Shown here: positions 1 to 8,456 of the stretch, in pieces
Numbering within the stretch: the stretch's first letter is position 1
How the letters are laid out: each line of letters begins with the position of its first letter
Assembly (NCBI GenBank): GCA_963668535.1
Contig: OY764867.1
Location: 2,480,001 to 2,544,000, forward strand
Source: F22 sp963668535
GTDB taxonomy: Bacteria; Bacteroidota; Bacteroidia; Bacteroidales; Bacteroidaceae
Reading direction: 5' to 3'
DNA: 64,000 bases
Translations under genes and position numbers: made by a program
The notes under the pieces: generated by a model
The model's input: the letters and a program-made list of their open reading frames with translations, nothing else
What the model was told of the DNA's origin: nothing
Database searches by the model: none

Positions 1-674
1 TTCAATTTCAACATCAAGGACAATCTAAAGATACCAATGAGCAAATGTCAAGTTTGTTTTTGTACTTCGGTATTGCTTTTGTGATTATCATTCTTATTGT
101 TGTTGTTTACTTCAAATCTTATAATCAAGGTCTGATGGTTATTAGTATGATTCCATTGGGGATAATTGGCGCGATCTGGGGACATGGAATTCATGGAAAA
201 CCTCTGTCTATGATGACACTTTGGGGGATGGTGGCTCTTTCTGGTGTGGTTATCAATGATGCTATTGTCTTTATGGCTCGATTTAATCAGAATATAGAAC
301 GTGGTCTTTGTGTTTATGATGCGATTGTTGAGGCGGGAATTTCTCGCTTTCGCCCAATATTGTTGACAACAATAACTACTGTTGCTGGCTTAATGCCACT
401 GATATTGGAAAATAATCCTGATGCAGCTATGTTGGTTCCAATGTCTATTGCTTTGGCATATGGTATCTTATTTGGAACTTTCTTTATATTGGTATTATTG
501 CCTGTGTTATTAGCATTAAATAATAGTCTGTTGTATTTCTGGCGTAAGCGCATATGCAAAGATGAAGAGGCAACTCGTGAATCAATAGAACCTGCTATAA
601 AGTATTTGAAGATTGACCAAGCTTTGGAAGTGAATATGGCAAAAGAGATTGAAGAAAACCCTTATCATGAGTAA
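1..674 (+). CDS. RND efflux transporter permease, C-terminal part (truncated by window edge)
   Basis: The frame is open from base 3, so this is the 3' end of a larger gene beginning before the window. The visible residues carry the last membrane helices of an RND (AcrB/MexB-type) inner-membrane pump: an FKSYNQ loop after a hydrophobic helix, a conserved helix with GVVINDAIV (the family's G-V-V-x-N-x-A-I-V motif), and FRPILLTTITTVAGLMPL, which is diagnostic for the RND C-terminal half. After the final helix comes a charged cytoplasmic tail of about 45 residues. A TolC-type outer-membrane channel follows 47 bp downstream, so the two probably form a tripartite drug or metabolite exporter together with an upstream adaptor. 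The substrate cannot be told from this part. Confidence 0.93.
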   Translation, partial: QFQHQGQSKDTNEQMSSLFLYFGIAFVIIILIVVVYFKSYNQGLMVISMIPLGIIGAIWGHGIHGKPLSMMTLWGMVALSGVVINDAIVFMARFNQNIERGLCVYDAIVEAGISRFRPILLTTITTVAGLMPLILENNPDAAMLVPMSIALAYGILFGTFFILVLLPVLLALNNSLLYFWRKRICKDEEATRESIEPAIKYLKIDQALEVNMAKEIEENPYHE

Positions 675-721
675 TTGATTTTGGTGAATAATAAACAAAT
701 TGATTCTATAATAATAGATAT

Positions 722-2014
722 ATGAAAAAGATTATATTGTCTTGTATTATGCTTTTAGTAGGAACAGAGGGATGGGCGCAAAATAACCTGACTCTCTCAG
801 ATGCTATCAATATTGGACTTAAAAATAATTATTCTCTAATTGTACAGCGAAACGATCAGCGAATAAGCGAAATAAACAACACATGGGGGAATACTTCGTT
901 GATGCCTACACTGACGCTAAATGTGGCTGGCACTCAAACTAAAAATTATAATGACGATGACGATTATAAAAATTGGAGTTTAACTCCCCAAGTAACTCTT
1001 AATTGGACACTTTTTGATGGTTTTAAAGCTCAAATTAGCAAAAAGAAATATGAAGAATTAGAAGAACAGTCTTCTGGTAATACTGCGTTACTTGTTGAAA
1101 CAACTGTACAAGATATTGTATTAGCATACTTTAAAGTGCTGCAAGAAAGAGAATTGCGTGATGCTTATTTGTCTATGAGTAATTTATCTAAAGACCGTAT
1201 GGATAGAGAGGCTAGGAGCAAAGATATTGGAGCATCTACATCATATGATTATTTGCAATATAAAACCTCATATTTGTCAGATTACTCGAAGTATCTGCGT
1301 CAAAAAACAACATATGAAAACTCCTTGCGCTCATTGAATTATATTTTGGGTATCAAAGATCCTATTATTTGGACTTTGACAACAGAGCTTGTAGCTCCGA
1401 TGTCGGATTATAATTTAGCAGACTTACAGGCGGCTATGGAGAGTAGCAATAAGACATTAAAATTGCAGTATCTCAACCAGCGAATAATGGCGTTAAATAC
1501 TCGTGCTGCTCGTAGTGACTATTATCCTACTTTGAAAGTAAATGGTGGAGTTCGTTATAATGATAATTCACGTCACTATTCTAGTAGTACTCCTAATGTA
1601 GATATGCAATCAACAGATACGTATGTTGGATTTTCATTAGCATGGACTATTTTCAACGGAGGAACACGCCAAAGGGCCGTTGCTATTGCAAAAATTAATG
1701 AGAAGTCAGCGCAAGTAGAATTAGATCAAATGAAGCATTCATTACAAAACCAATTGTTGACTTATTATGCAAATTATGAGGTAAACAAAGAGGTGTATAA
1801 GCTTGCAGAAGAACAAATTAAAACTGCTAAGTTAAATCTAGAAATTTCTCGTCAGAAATATGATCAAGGTGCGATTAATTCTTTTAATTTTCGAGATGTT
1901 CAAAACACGTATTTAAATGCAGTTGCTTCGCATGTAGAGGCTTTATACAATTTGATATCAACAGAAACAGACCTATTGCAAATATCTGGAAATATTGTGG
2001 GATATCATCAGTAA
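722..2014 (+). CDS. TolC-family outer-membrane efflux channel
   Basis: A 430-residue protein with a signal peptide (MKK, hydrophobic run, probable cleavage after GWAQ) and the two-repeat outer membrane efflux protein (OEP) architecture. Each repeat has a beta-strand stretch (VTLNWTLFDG near residue 95 and LAWTIFNGG near 305) followed by long alpha-helical coiled-coil segments, as in TolC/OprM. It would trimerise into the outer-membrane barrel and periplasmic tunnel of the RND pump encoded just upstream; the short intergenic gap and lack of a recognisable promoter suggest co-transcription. Length is typical for the family in Bacteroidetes. Substrate unknown. Confidence 0.93.
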   Translation: MKKIILSCIMLLVGTEGWAQNNLTLSDAINIGLKNNYSLIVQRNDQRISEINNTWGNTSLMPTLTLNVAGTQTKNYNDDDDYKNWSLTPQVTLNWTLFDGFKAQISKKKYEELEEQSSGNTALLVETTVQDIVLAYFKVLQERELRDAYLSMSNLSKDRMDREARSKDIGASTSYDYLQYKTSYLSDYSKYLRQKTTYENSLRSLNYILGIKDPIIWTLTTELVAPMSDYNLADLQAAMESSNKTLKLQYLNQRIMALNTRAARSDYYPTLKVNGGVRYNDNSRHYSSSTPNVDMQSTDTYVGFSLAWTIFNGGTRQRAVAIAKINEKSAQVELDQMKHSLQNQLLTYYANYEVNKEVYKLAEEQIKTAKLNLEISRQKYDQGAINSFNFRDVQNTYLNAVASHVEALYNLISTETDLLQISGNIVGYHQ

Positions 2015-2090
2015 TTTAATTACTAGCGGAAGTTGTTGGGATGAGAAACCTATTTTATTCTATTAAAAGATATATTTTATTATTGTATGA

Positions 2091-2120
2091 TTGACTTCTA
2101 GGAGATTCTGAGTATCTTTG
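2091..2120 (+). promoter_or_regulatory. Bacteroidetes-type promoter of the HAD phosphatase gene
   Basis: TTG at 2091-2093 and TATCTTTG at 2113-2120, separated by 19 bp, fit the Bacteroidetes -33/-7 pattern. Transcription would start near 2127, giving a short leader before the ATG at 2164. Confidence 0.6.
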
Positions 2121-2163
2121 TGTGGTTTAATTGAAAAATGGTTTTTCAGAAAGGTAAAAATAA

Positions 2164-2952
2164 ATGAACATGCAAGATATTCAAGCTGTATTTTTGGATA
2201 TAGATGGTACAATGGTGAGTTTCGAGACTCATCGAATGGCTGAATCTACCATACGTGCACTTGATGCAGCAAGGGGTAAAGGAGTTAAGCTATTTGTTGC
2301 AACAGGGCGTCCACCTAAGGTTATCAATAATTTAAATAATTATCCATTTGATGGATTGGTGTCTATGAATGGCTCTATTTGTTATAATCATAATGAAGAG
2401 CCTTTATTTAAATCTCCACTACCTAAGAATGATGTGAAGCTGGTTACTGATTATATGAAACGTGGAGCTGGTATATCTGCTATAGTCATCACAGAGAGTG
2501 ACGTGTATATTACCAATCGTGATGAAATTATGAATCGCACATTGGAGCTTGTTGAGTTTCCAGTATTACCAGACATGTCAATAGATGATGTTGTAAATCA
2601 CGATATATATCAATTAACTGTATGTTTTGATGAACAGCAAGAATTAGAGATAATGCCTCAGATTCCTGGTTGTCATCATACTAGGTGGCATCCTGATTTT
2701 ATTGACATTAATCGAAAAGGAAATACAAAAGCATTAGGTATTGATCAAATTATTAATCATTATAATATTCCATTAGAAGCATGCATGGCTATTGGGGATG
2801 GCGGTAATGATGTAGAAATGTTAAAGCATGTAGGATTAGGCATTGCTATGGGTAATGCCCATGATAGTGTGAAGTCCGTGGCAGATGATGTGACGCGAAG
2901 TGTTGATGATGATGGAGTTTGGCATGCTTTCATGAAACATGGATTGATATAA
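2164..2952 (+). CDS. Cof-type HAD-superfamily phosphatase
   Basis: A 262-residue cytoplasmic hydrolase. Motif I is FLDIDGT with the nucleophile and acid/base aspartates at D12 and D14; motif II is the ATGRPP segment near residue 46; motif IV is GDGGNDVEM around D212-D216, which binds magnesium. The cap between them is of the C2B type typical of the Cof/YidA/YbiV group, which dephosphorylate sugar phosphates, FMN or similar small metabolites; the exact substrate is not predictable. The gene has its own promoter and seems monocistronic. A second in-frame ATG two codons downstream could also be used. Confidence 0.9.
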   Translation: MNMQDIQAVFLDIDGTMVSFETHRMAESTIRALDAARGKGVKLFVATGRPPKVINNLNNYPFDGLVSMNGSICYNHNEEPLFKSPLPKNDVKLVTDYMKRGAGISAIVITESDVYITNRDEIMNRTLELVEFPVLPDMSIDDVVNHDIYQLTVCFDEQQELEIMPQIPGCHHTRWHPDFIDINRKGNTKALGIDQIINHYNIPLEACMAIGDGGNDVEMLKHVGLGIAMGNAHDSVKSVADDVTRSVDDDGVWHAFMKHGLI

Positions 2953-3052
2953 TGTAAGGTGTATCTTGCTAAAAAGATTTCTTAGTAAAAAGAAAATATT
3001 CTAGGTTTTTTGTATATTTACAGCGTTTAAAAATTAAAATGCTGATAAGTAT

Positions 3053-5101
3053 ATGAAAAACCTAGTTTGTTTTAGGAGATGGCAGTCTATAGCACTTGTT
3101 ATGATTGTGAGTACGACAATGGCTTTGTTGGCTAGTGAGCAAGAGAATTTAACGGTGCATTACGGTGTGGTTGTACCTGCACCAAAACAGCTCACGGAAT
3201 TAACTCAGGATAAAGGATACACACTTAGTTCGCCCGTGAAAATTACGGTTGTTGAAGCTGGAGCTGGCGCGAAGCAATTGGAAGAGTTGAAGAAAAATGC
3301 AGCAATGCTTGGTGGATATATTGCTGAAGCTATGAGCGGTGGTCCAGTGACTAATCATGTGGATACAACTACTGTTGCTCAATGTACAAATGATTCTACC
3401 ATTGTATTAGCGTCTGATTCTACGACTAAAAAACGAACAATTGAACCCGCTCAAAAACGATGGGGAGAAGTAATCACTGCTTCGGTAAACCCAGAAAAAG
3501 GTATTGTCATTCAATTAGATAAAACAATCAAAAACAAAGAAGGGTATACGCTTAATGTAAATCAAAATAGAGTGTTGATTTCTGGCTCAACATCTGCTGG
3601 TGTTTTCTATGGAATGGAAATGTTGCGTAAAATAATATACACTGCAGGTGAGGTAAAGATTGATCAAAACGCATTAGCTAATATGGATCCTTACCATTAT
3701 ACACAGTCCGTCTTTGCGCCACTTCAAATGAATAAAGTTGTTTTGGGGGCAGTTGATATAAAAGATGAACCGCGTTTTGGTTATCGTGGATTTATGCTGG
3801 ATATAGCCCGTCATTTTATGGGAGTTAAGGATCTTAAGAAAGTAATTGATTTGTGTGCATTGCATCAATTAAATTATTTGCATTTACACTTAACAGATGA
3901 TCAAGGATGGCGCATAGAAATAAAACGATATCCAAAATTGACAGAGATTGGTAGTCAACGAGATGAAACTGTGGTTGGTCGAAATTCTGAACAATATGAT
4001 GGAAAACCTTATGGCGGTTTTTTAACACAAGAACAAGTGAAGGAGTTGGTACGATATGCCCTTGACCGTCATATAACGATTGTTCCAGAAATTGATGTAC
4101 CCGCTCACACTTTAGCTTTGCTTGCTGCATACCCTAATTTAGGTTGTACTGGAGGACCATATAAAGTCGGTACAAAATGGGGCGGATATCCTGATATTTT
4201 ATGTGTAGGTAATCCTCAGACAATTCCTTTTATTCAAGGTGTACTAGATGAAATTATAGCTCTTTTCCCATCTCCATATATTCATATCGGAGGGGATGAG
4301 GCTGATAAAACGAGATGGAAAAGTTGTAGTAAGTGCCAACAATTGATTCGACGTCTGTGGATTCAAGGTAAGCCCGATAATCCTGCAGAAGATCAGTTAC
4401 AAGCGCATTTTATTGTGCAGCTGGAGCAATATCTTAATAAAAAAGGACGTCGCATAATTGGCTGGGATGAAATATTAGAAGGAAGGTTGGCCCCCAATGC
4501 GACTGTTATGTCTTGGCGAGGTGTAAAAGGAGGAATTACAGCTGCAAATATGGGGCATGATGTAATAATGTCCCCAAATAATTGTCTGTATTTTGATCAC
4601 TATCAGGCTGATAAAAAAACTGAACCGCTTGCAATCGGTGGAATGAGTCCTGTAAAAAAAGTGTACACATTTAATCCGATTGTTTCTGGTTTAGGAACTC
4701 ATGAAGGAGAAGGACAACCAGTTGATGTAAAAAAATCTCAGTTTAAAAGCATCCTGAAGTCTACTATGGCTGATAAAAGAATGATGGATACTCGTCAACA
4801 AGATTCGAGATATCTGCCAACATCTGTTGATATGGAAGCTAAAAAGCCTATGGATCATATATTAGGAGCACAAGCAAATTTATGGACAGAGTATGTGCCT
4901 ACAACAGATTATGCTTACTATATGATACTGCCTAGAATGGCTGCATTGTCGGAAGTCGTGTGGTGTGATAGCGAAAAAAAGAATTGGAAACGATTTGAAA
5001 ACGCTATGCCATACGTTATGCGTATGTATGAGGAGTTAGGCTACAATTTTGCTCCGCATATGCTGAAGTCTACTGGCCAAACTGCAAAAAATGAAAAATA
5101 A
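3053..5101 (+). CDS. Secreted beta-N-acetylhexosaminidase, GH20
   Basis: A 682-residue glycoside hydrolase with an N-terminal hydrophobic signal region, a GH20b-type alpha/beta domain (roughly residues 45-240) and the GH20 catalytic barrel from about residue 245 (GFMLDIARHF, LHLTDDQGWR). HIGGDEADKTRW contains the catalytic pair D415-E416: in this family Asp orients the substrate acetamido group and Glu is the acid. It would remove terminal GlcNAc or GalNAc from glycans in the periplasm or at the cell surface. Odd: about 50 extra residues lie between the VYTFNP strand and the HILGAQANLWTEY motif (bases about 4690-4850), where relatives usually have a short loop. The gene stands alone, with no SusC/SusD partners here. 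Confidence 0.93.
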   Translation: MKNLVCFRRWQSIALVMIVSTTMALLASEQENLTVHYGVVVPAPKQLTELTQDKGYTLSSPVKITVVEAGAGAKQLEELKKNAAMLGGYIAEAMSGGPVTNHVDTTTVAQCTNDSTIVLASDSTTKKRTIEPAQKRWGEVITASVNPEKGIVIQLDKTIKNKEGYTLNVNQNRVLISGSTSAGVFYGMEMLRKIIYTAGEVKIDQNALANMDPYHYTQSVFAPLQMNKVVLGAVDIKDEPRFGYRGFMLDIARHFMGVKDLKKVIDLCALHQLNYLHLHLTDDQGWRIEIKRYPKLTEIGSQRDETVVGRNSEQYDGKPYGGFLTQEQVKELVRYALDRHITIVPEIDVPAHTLALLAAYPNLGCTGGPYKVGTKWGGYPDILCVGNPQTIPFIQGVLDEIIALFPSPYIHIGGDEADKTRWKSCSKCQQLIRRLWIQGKPDNPAEDQLQAHFIVQLEQYLNKKGRRIIGWDEILEGRLAPNATVMSWRGVKGGITAANMGHDVIMSPNNCLYFDHYQADKKTEPLAIGGMSPVKKVYTFNPIVSGLGTHEGEGQPVDVKKSQFKSILKSTMADKRMMDTRQQDSRYLPTSVDMEAKKPMDHILGAQANLWTEYVPTTDYAYYMILPRMAALSEVVWCDSEKKNWKRFENAMPYVMRMYEELGYNFAPHMLKSTGQTAKNEK

Positions 5102-5134
5102 ACGAGGCTGTGACGATAATAGTTTAGGTAATAC

Positions 5135-5165
5135 TTGGAGGTCTCGAAAATAATGTGTTACTTTG
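5135..5165 (+). promoter_or_regulatory. Probable promoter of the rpmB-rpmG-DUF4295 operon
   Basis: TTG at 5135-5137 and TTACTTTG at 5158-5165 with 20 bp between them; the -7 element departs from TAnnTTTG at one base. The start codon of rpmB lies 50 bp downstream. Confidence 0.5.
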
Positions 5166-5215
5166 CAAACTGTTTGGAAGAAGTTTTTTGTTAAAACGAA
5201 AAAATAAGGATTGAG

Positions 5216-5476
5216 ATGTCAAGAATTTGTCAGATTACCGGAAAGAAAGCCATGATTGGCAACAACGTTTCGCACTCAAAGAGAAGAACGAAACGTACGT
5301 TTGATGTGAACTTGTTTAAGAAAAAGTTCTTTTACGCTGAGCAAGACTGCTGGGTTAGTCTAAAGCTTAGTGCAGCAGGACTACGCCTTATCAACAAAAA
5401 GGGACTTGATGCAGCTCTTAAAGAGGCTATTAGCAAGGGATACTGTGACTGGAAAACCATTAAAATTGTTGGGTAA
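5216..5476 (+). CDS. rpmB: 50S ribosomal protein bL28
   Basis: An 86-residue basic protein beginning MSRICQITGKKAMIGNNVSH, the characteristic L28 N-terminus (C-x-x-T-G-K-x-x-x-x-G-N-x-x-S-H), followed by KRRTKRTF and a VSLKLSAAGLRLINKKG segment typical of the family. It is a component of the large ribosomal subunit. It leads a three-gene ribosomal cluster (rpmB, rpmG, DUF4295) that is conserved across Bacteroidetes and precedes ftsY here. Length is normal for the phylum. Confidence 0.97.
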   Translation: MSRICQITGKKAMIGNNVSHSKRRTKRTFDVNLFKKKFFYAEQDCWVSLKLSAAGLRLINKKGLDAALKEAISKGYCDWKTIKIVG

Positions 5477-5498
5477 CAGCTAAAACTAAGAAACTATT

Positions 5499-5687
5499 AT
5501 GGCAAAAAAAGGTAAAGGTAATAGAGTACAGGTGATCCTTGAGTGCACTGAGCACAAGGAGAGTGGTATGCCTGGAACATCACGTTATATTACTACTAAG
5601 AATCGTAAGAATACCACTGAGCGTTTGGAGTTGAAGAAATACAACCCAATCCTCAAGAGAATGACAGTACATAAGGAAATCAAGTAA
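5499..5687 (+). CDS. rpmG: 50S ribosomal protein bL33
   Basis: A 62-residue basic protein with the L33 signature: VQVILECTEHK near the N-terminus, then RYITTKNRKNTTERLELKKY and a lysine-rich end. It begins 22 bp after rpmB in the same operon. It has only one of the cysteines that form the zinc ribbon in C-plus paralogues, so it looks like a zinc-independent form. Confidence 0.97.
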   Translation: MAKKGKGNRVQVILECTEHKESGMPGTSRYITTKNRKNTTERLELKKYNPILKRMTVHKEIK

Positions 5688-5698
5688 AATCGTAAACT

Positions 5699-5857
5699 AT
5701 GGCTAAGAAAGCAGTAGCAACACTACAGACCGGTAATAAGAGCGGTCGCTCATATACAAAGGTGGTTAAGATGGTGAAGTCTCCTAAGACTGGCGCATAT
5801 GTCTTTGATGAGCAAATGGTTCCTAACGAACAAGTAAAGGATTTCTTCAAGAAGTAA
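5699..5857 (+). CDS. Small ribosome-associated protein, DUF4295 family (probably bL38)
   Basis: A 52-residue basic protein starting 11 bp after rpmG: MAKKAVATLQTG, then KVVKMVKSPKTGAYVF and ending VKDFFKK. This matches the Bacteroidetes-specific DUF4295 family, always found after rpmG in the phylum. I recall that the Flavobacterium johnsoniae ribosome structure revealed a new large-subunit protein called bL38, and I believe it belongs to this family; that link is from memory. Its operon position and basic composition agree with a ribosomal role. The next feature is a strong terminator about 80 bp later. Confidence 0.9.
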   Translation: MAKKAVATLQTGNKSGRSYTKVVKMVKSPKTGAYVFDEQMVPNEQVKDFFKK

Positions 5858-5932
5858 AAATAGTTTTAGCCGTCCGTAGTAGGTTGGCAATTATGAATTT
5901 TCTTCAAGAAGGTAATCACTTGTAAGATATAG

Positions 5933-5975
5933 AAAAGAGGGTATATCTCCAATGCGGAGATATATCCTCTTTTAT
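5933..5975 (+). terminator. Rho-independent terminator after the ribosomal operon
   Basis: An 18-bp stem (5933-5950 with 5956-5973, one G-U wobble) around the loop AATGC, beginning with an A-run and ending in a T-run. Confidence 0.85.
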
Positions 5976-6038
5976 GTTTATAGTGTATTGTCGGTAATAT
6001 TATTGAGTGTATAGGCTAAGAGTCTGCCGAGATTTCAC

Positions 6039-6046
6039 TATCTTTG
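6039..6046 (+). promoter_or_regulatory. -7 element upstream of ftsY
   Basis: TATCTTTG fits TAnnTTTG and lies 66 bp before the ftsY start, just after the terminator of the preceding operon. No clear TTG box is seen at the expected distance, so the -33 part is weak. Confidence 0.45.
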
Positions 6047-6111
6047 CCTAGCAATAGGTAGGTGAAAGTATTTTTTAGTACAGCAGAAAATAGTAAACAA
6101 AAATTTTATAT

Positions 6112-7068
6112 ATGGGAATCTTTAGTTTCTTTTCCAAAGACAAGAAAAAAACACTTGATGATGGTTTGTCTAAAACCAAGGAAAGTGTATTTGGTAAAAT
6201 TGCACGTGTTGTGGCAGGTAAGTCGACTGTAGATGATGATGTCTTAGATGACTTAGAGGAAATTTTGATCACTTCAGATGTTGGCGTGGATACTACCTTG
6301 AAAATTATTGAGCGTATTCAAGAACGAGTGGCCCGTGATAAGTATGTTGGTACATCTGAGCTTCAAGGAATGCTTCGAGAAGAAATCGAGGGTTTGCTTA
6401 CAGAAAATAACACGAAGGACTTAGCTGGATTTGAAATCCCAGATAATATTTCAGGTCCATATGTACTCATGGTCGTTGGAGTTAATGGAGTTGGTAAGAC
6501 AACTACTATTGGTAAACTTGCCAATCAGTTCGTTAAGGCTGGTAAAAAAGTCTATTTAGGAGCTGCAGATACATTCCGTGCGGCAGCTGTAGAGCAATTG
6601 GTTGTATGGGGAGAGCGAGTTGGTGTACCAGTTGTAAAACAGAAAATGGGCGCTGACCCTGCTTCAGTAGCGTTTGATACCTTAAAATCGGCTGTGGCAA
6701 ACAATGCTGATATTGTAATCATTGATACAGCAGGACGACTACATAATAAAATAAACTTAATGAATGAGTTGTCAAAAATTAAGAATGTCATGAAGAAGGT
6801 TGTTCCAGATGCTCCTCATGAGGTGATGCTGGTGTTAGACGGATCTACAGGGCAAAATGCTTTTGAACAAGCCAAACAATTTTCTGCAACAACTGAGGTG
6901 TCCTCGTTAGCGATCACAAAGTTGGATGGAACAGCAAAAGGTGGTGTAGTTATCGGTATTTCTGATCAACTTAAAGTTCCAGTAAAATACATTGGTTTAG
7001 GAGAGGGAATTGATGATTTGCAATTATTTAATCGTCAAGATTTCGTTGCTTCTCTATTTGGGGAATAA
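6112..7068 (+). CDS. ftsY: Signal recognition particle receptor FtsY
   Basis: A 318-residue SRP GTPase that docks ribosome-nascent-chain-SRP complexes at the membrane. After a short N-terminal stretch come the helical N domain (about residues 20-105) and the G domain: P-loop GVNGVGKTT near residue 123, DTFRAAA, the DTAGR motif and TKLDGTAKGG, plus the C-terminal GLGEGIDDL. The acidic A domain seen in E. coli is almost absent, as is usual in Bacteroidetes. rimO follows 56 bp later without an obvious terminator, so the two are probably co-transcribed. Confidence 0.97.
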   Translation: MGIFSFFSKDKKKTLDDGLSKTKESVFGKIARVVAGKSTVDDDVLDDLEEILITSDVGVDTTLKIIERIQERVARDKYVGTSELQGMLREEIEGLLTENNTKDLAGFEIPDNISGPYVLMVVGVNGVGKTTTIGKLANQFVKAGKKVYLGAADTFRAAAVEQLVVWGERVGVPVVKQKMGADPASVAFDTLKSAVANNADIVIIDTAGRLHNKINLMNELSKIKNVMKKVVPDAPHEVMLVLDGSTGQNAFEQAKQFSATTEVSSLAITKLDGTAKGGVVIGISDQLKVPVKYIGLGEGIDDLQLFNRQDFVASLFGE

Positions 7069-7124
7069 GTATTTGAATAAGGAGGAGTCCTTTAATATAT
7101 GTAGGTGTAAGAAGGTAAAACTAA

Positions 7125-8423
7125 ATGAAGAAAGTAGATATAATTAGTTTAGGGTGTTCAAAGAACTTAGTTGATTCTGAACAGTTAATGCGTCAGTTTG
7201 AATTAGCGGGATATACTATGCGACACGATCCGGAAACTGTTGATGCAGATATTGTCGTGGTCAATACCTGTGGTTTTATAGGTGATGCGAAAGAAGAATC
7301 GATTAATGTTATTTTGGAACTCTGCGAAGCTAAAGCAATGGGGCAAGTTGAGAAGGTGTATGTTATGGGCTGTTTGTCTGAACGTTATTTAGCCGATTTA
7401 GAAGGTGAACTGCCTGAGGTTGATAAATTTTATGGCAAATTTAACTGGATCAATTTAATCGCCGATTTGGGTGAGGACTATCGTGAAGAAGCGGCACATG
7501 AACGTGTATTAACTACTCCTAGTCATTATGCTTATGTGAAAATATCTGAAGGCTGTGATCGTCATTGTGCCTATTGCGCAATCCCCATAATAACAGGTCG
7601 CCATAAATCACGTCCAATTGAGGCTATTGAGGAAGAAGTAAAATATCTTGTTGCTAAAGGAGTTAAAGAATTTCAAATCATAGCTCAGGAGCTTACATAT
7701 TATGGTGTCGATATATACAAAAAGCAAATGCTTGCTCAACTTATCGACCGTTTAGCTCAGATTGATGGAGTAGAATGGTTGCGTCTTCATTATGCATATC
7801 CTGCACATTTCCCAATGGACGTACTAGATGTGATGGCAAAACATGACAATGTTTGCAAATATATCGACATTGCCCTTCAGCATATTAGTGATAATCAGTT
7901 GAAATTGATGCGTCGCAATGTGACCAAACAACAAACTATAGATTTAATAGCTGAAATGCGTCGTCGTGTGCCAGGCTTGTTTATTCGCACAACTCTTTTG
8001 GTTGGCTTTCCTGGAGAAACAGAGGAAGACTTTGCTGAATTAAAAGAATTTGTTCAGACTACTCGTTTTGAACGCTTGGGTGCTTTTGCATATAGTCATG
8101 AGGAAGGTACTTATGCGGCTAGTCATTACAATGACGATGTGCCTGAAGACGTTAAGCAGGCTCGTTTGGATGAAATAATGGCTATTCAGCAGAATATAGC
8201 CGTGGATGTTAGTGATAGTATGGTCAATAAAGTGATGCGCGTTATTGTTGATCGTCAAGAAGGACCATACTATGTAGCTAGAACGCAATTTGATTCCCCT
8301 GAAGTCGATCCTGAGGTATTGATCCCCGTCGATCAAAACGCGCCTTTACAAATAGGGGAATTTTATAATGTTCATATTGATGATGCAGATGTCTTTGAGT
8401 TATATGCATCTGTCATTGATTAA
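7125..8423 (+). CDS. rimO: Ribosomal protein uS12 methylthiotransferase RimO
   Basis: A 432-residue radical SAM enzyme. The N-terminal UPF0004 domain has the three cluster-binding cysteines in SLGCSKN, NTCGF and MGCLSE; the radical SAM domain has the C-x3-C-x2-C triad in GCDRHCAYC; a TRAM domain closes the C-terminus (PYYVARTQFDSPEVDPEV region). RimO attaches a methylthio group to an aspartate of ribosomal protein S12. SLGCSKNLVDSE with Cys-Ser-Lys-Asn distinguishes RimO from MiaB. The LysM-protein gene follows 33 bp downstream. Confidence 0.96.
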   Translation: MKKVDIISLGCSKNLVDSEQLMRQFELAGYTMRHDPETVDADIVVVNTCGFIGDAKEESINVILELCEAKAMGQVEKVYVMGCLSERYLADLEGELPEVDKFYGKFNWINLIADLGEDYREEAAHERVLTTPSHYAYVKISEGCDRHCAYCAIPIITGRHKSRPIEAIEEEVKYLVAKGVKEFQIIAQELTYYGVDIYKKQMLAQLIDRLAQIDGVEWLRLHYAYPAHFPMDVLDVMAKHDNVCKYIDIALQHISDNQLKLMRRNVTKQQTIDLIAEMRRRVPGLFIRTTLLVGFPGETEEDFAELKEFVQTTRFERLGAFAYSHEEGTYAASHYNDDVPEDVKQARLDEIMAIQQNIAVDVSDSMVNKVMRVIVDRQEGPYYVARTQFDSPEVDPEVLIPVDQNAPLQIGEFYNVHIDDADVFELYASVID

Positions 8424-8456
8424 CTGTTGGTCAAAAAAGAGTAAGTAGAATAAATC

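Noticed and set aside
3053..5101. Part of a polysaccharide utilisation locus
   Set aside because: No SusC/SusD pair, sulfatase or dedicated regulator is next to the GH20 gene; the same is true of the GH97 gene at 54.6 kb.
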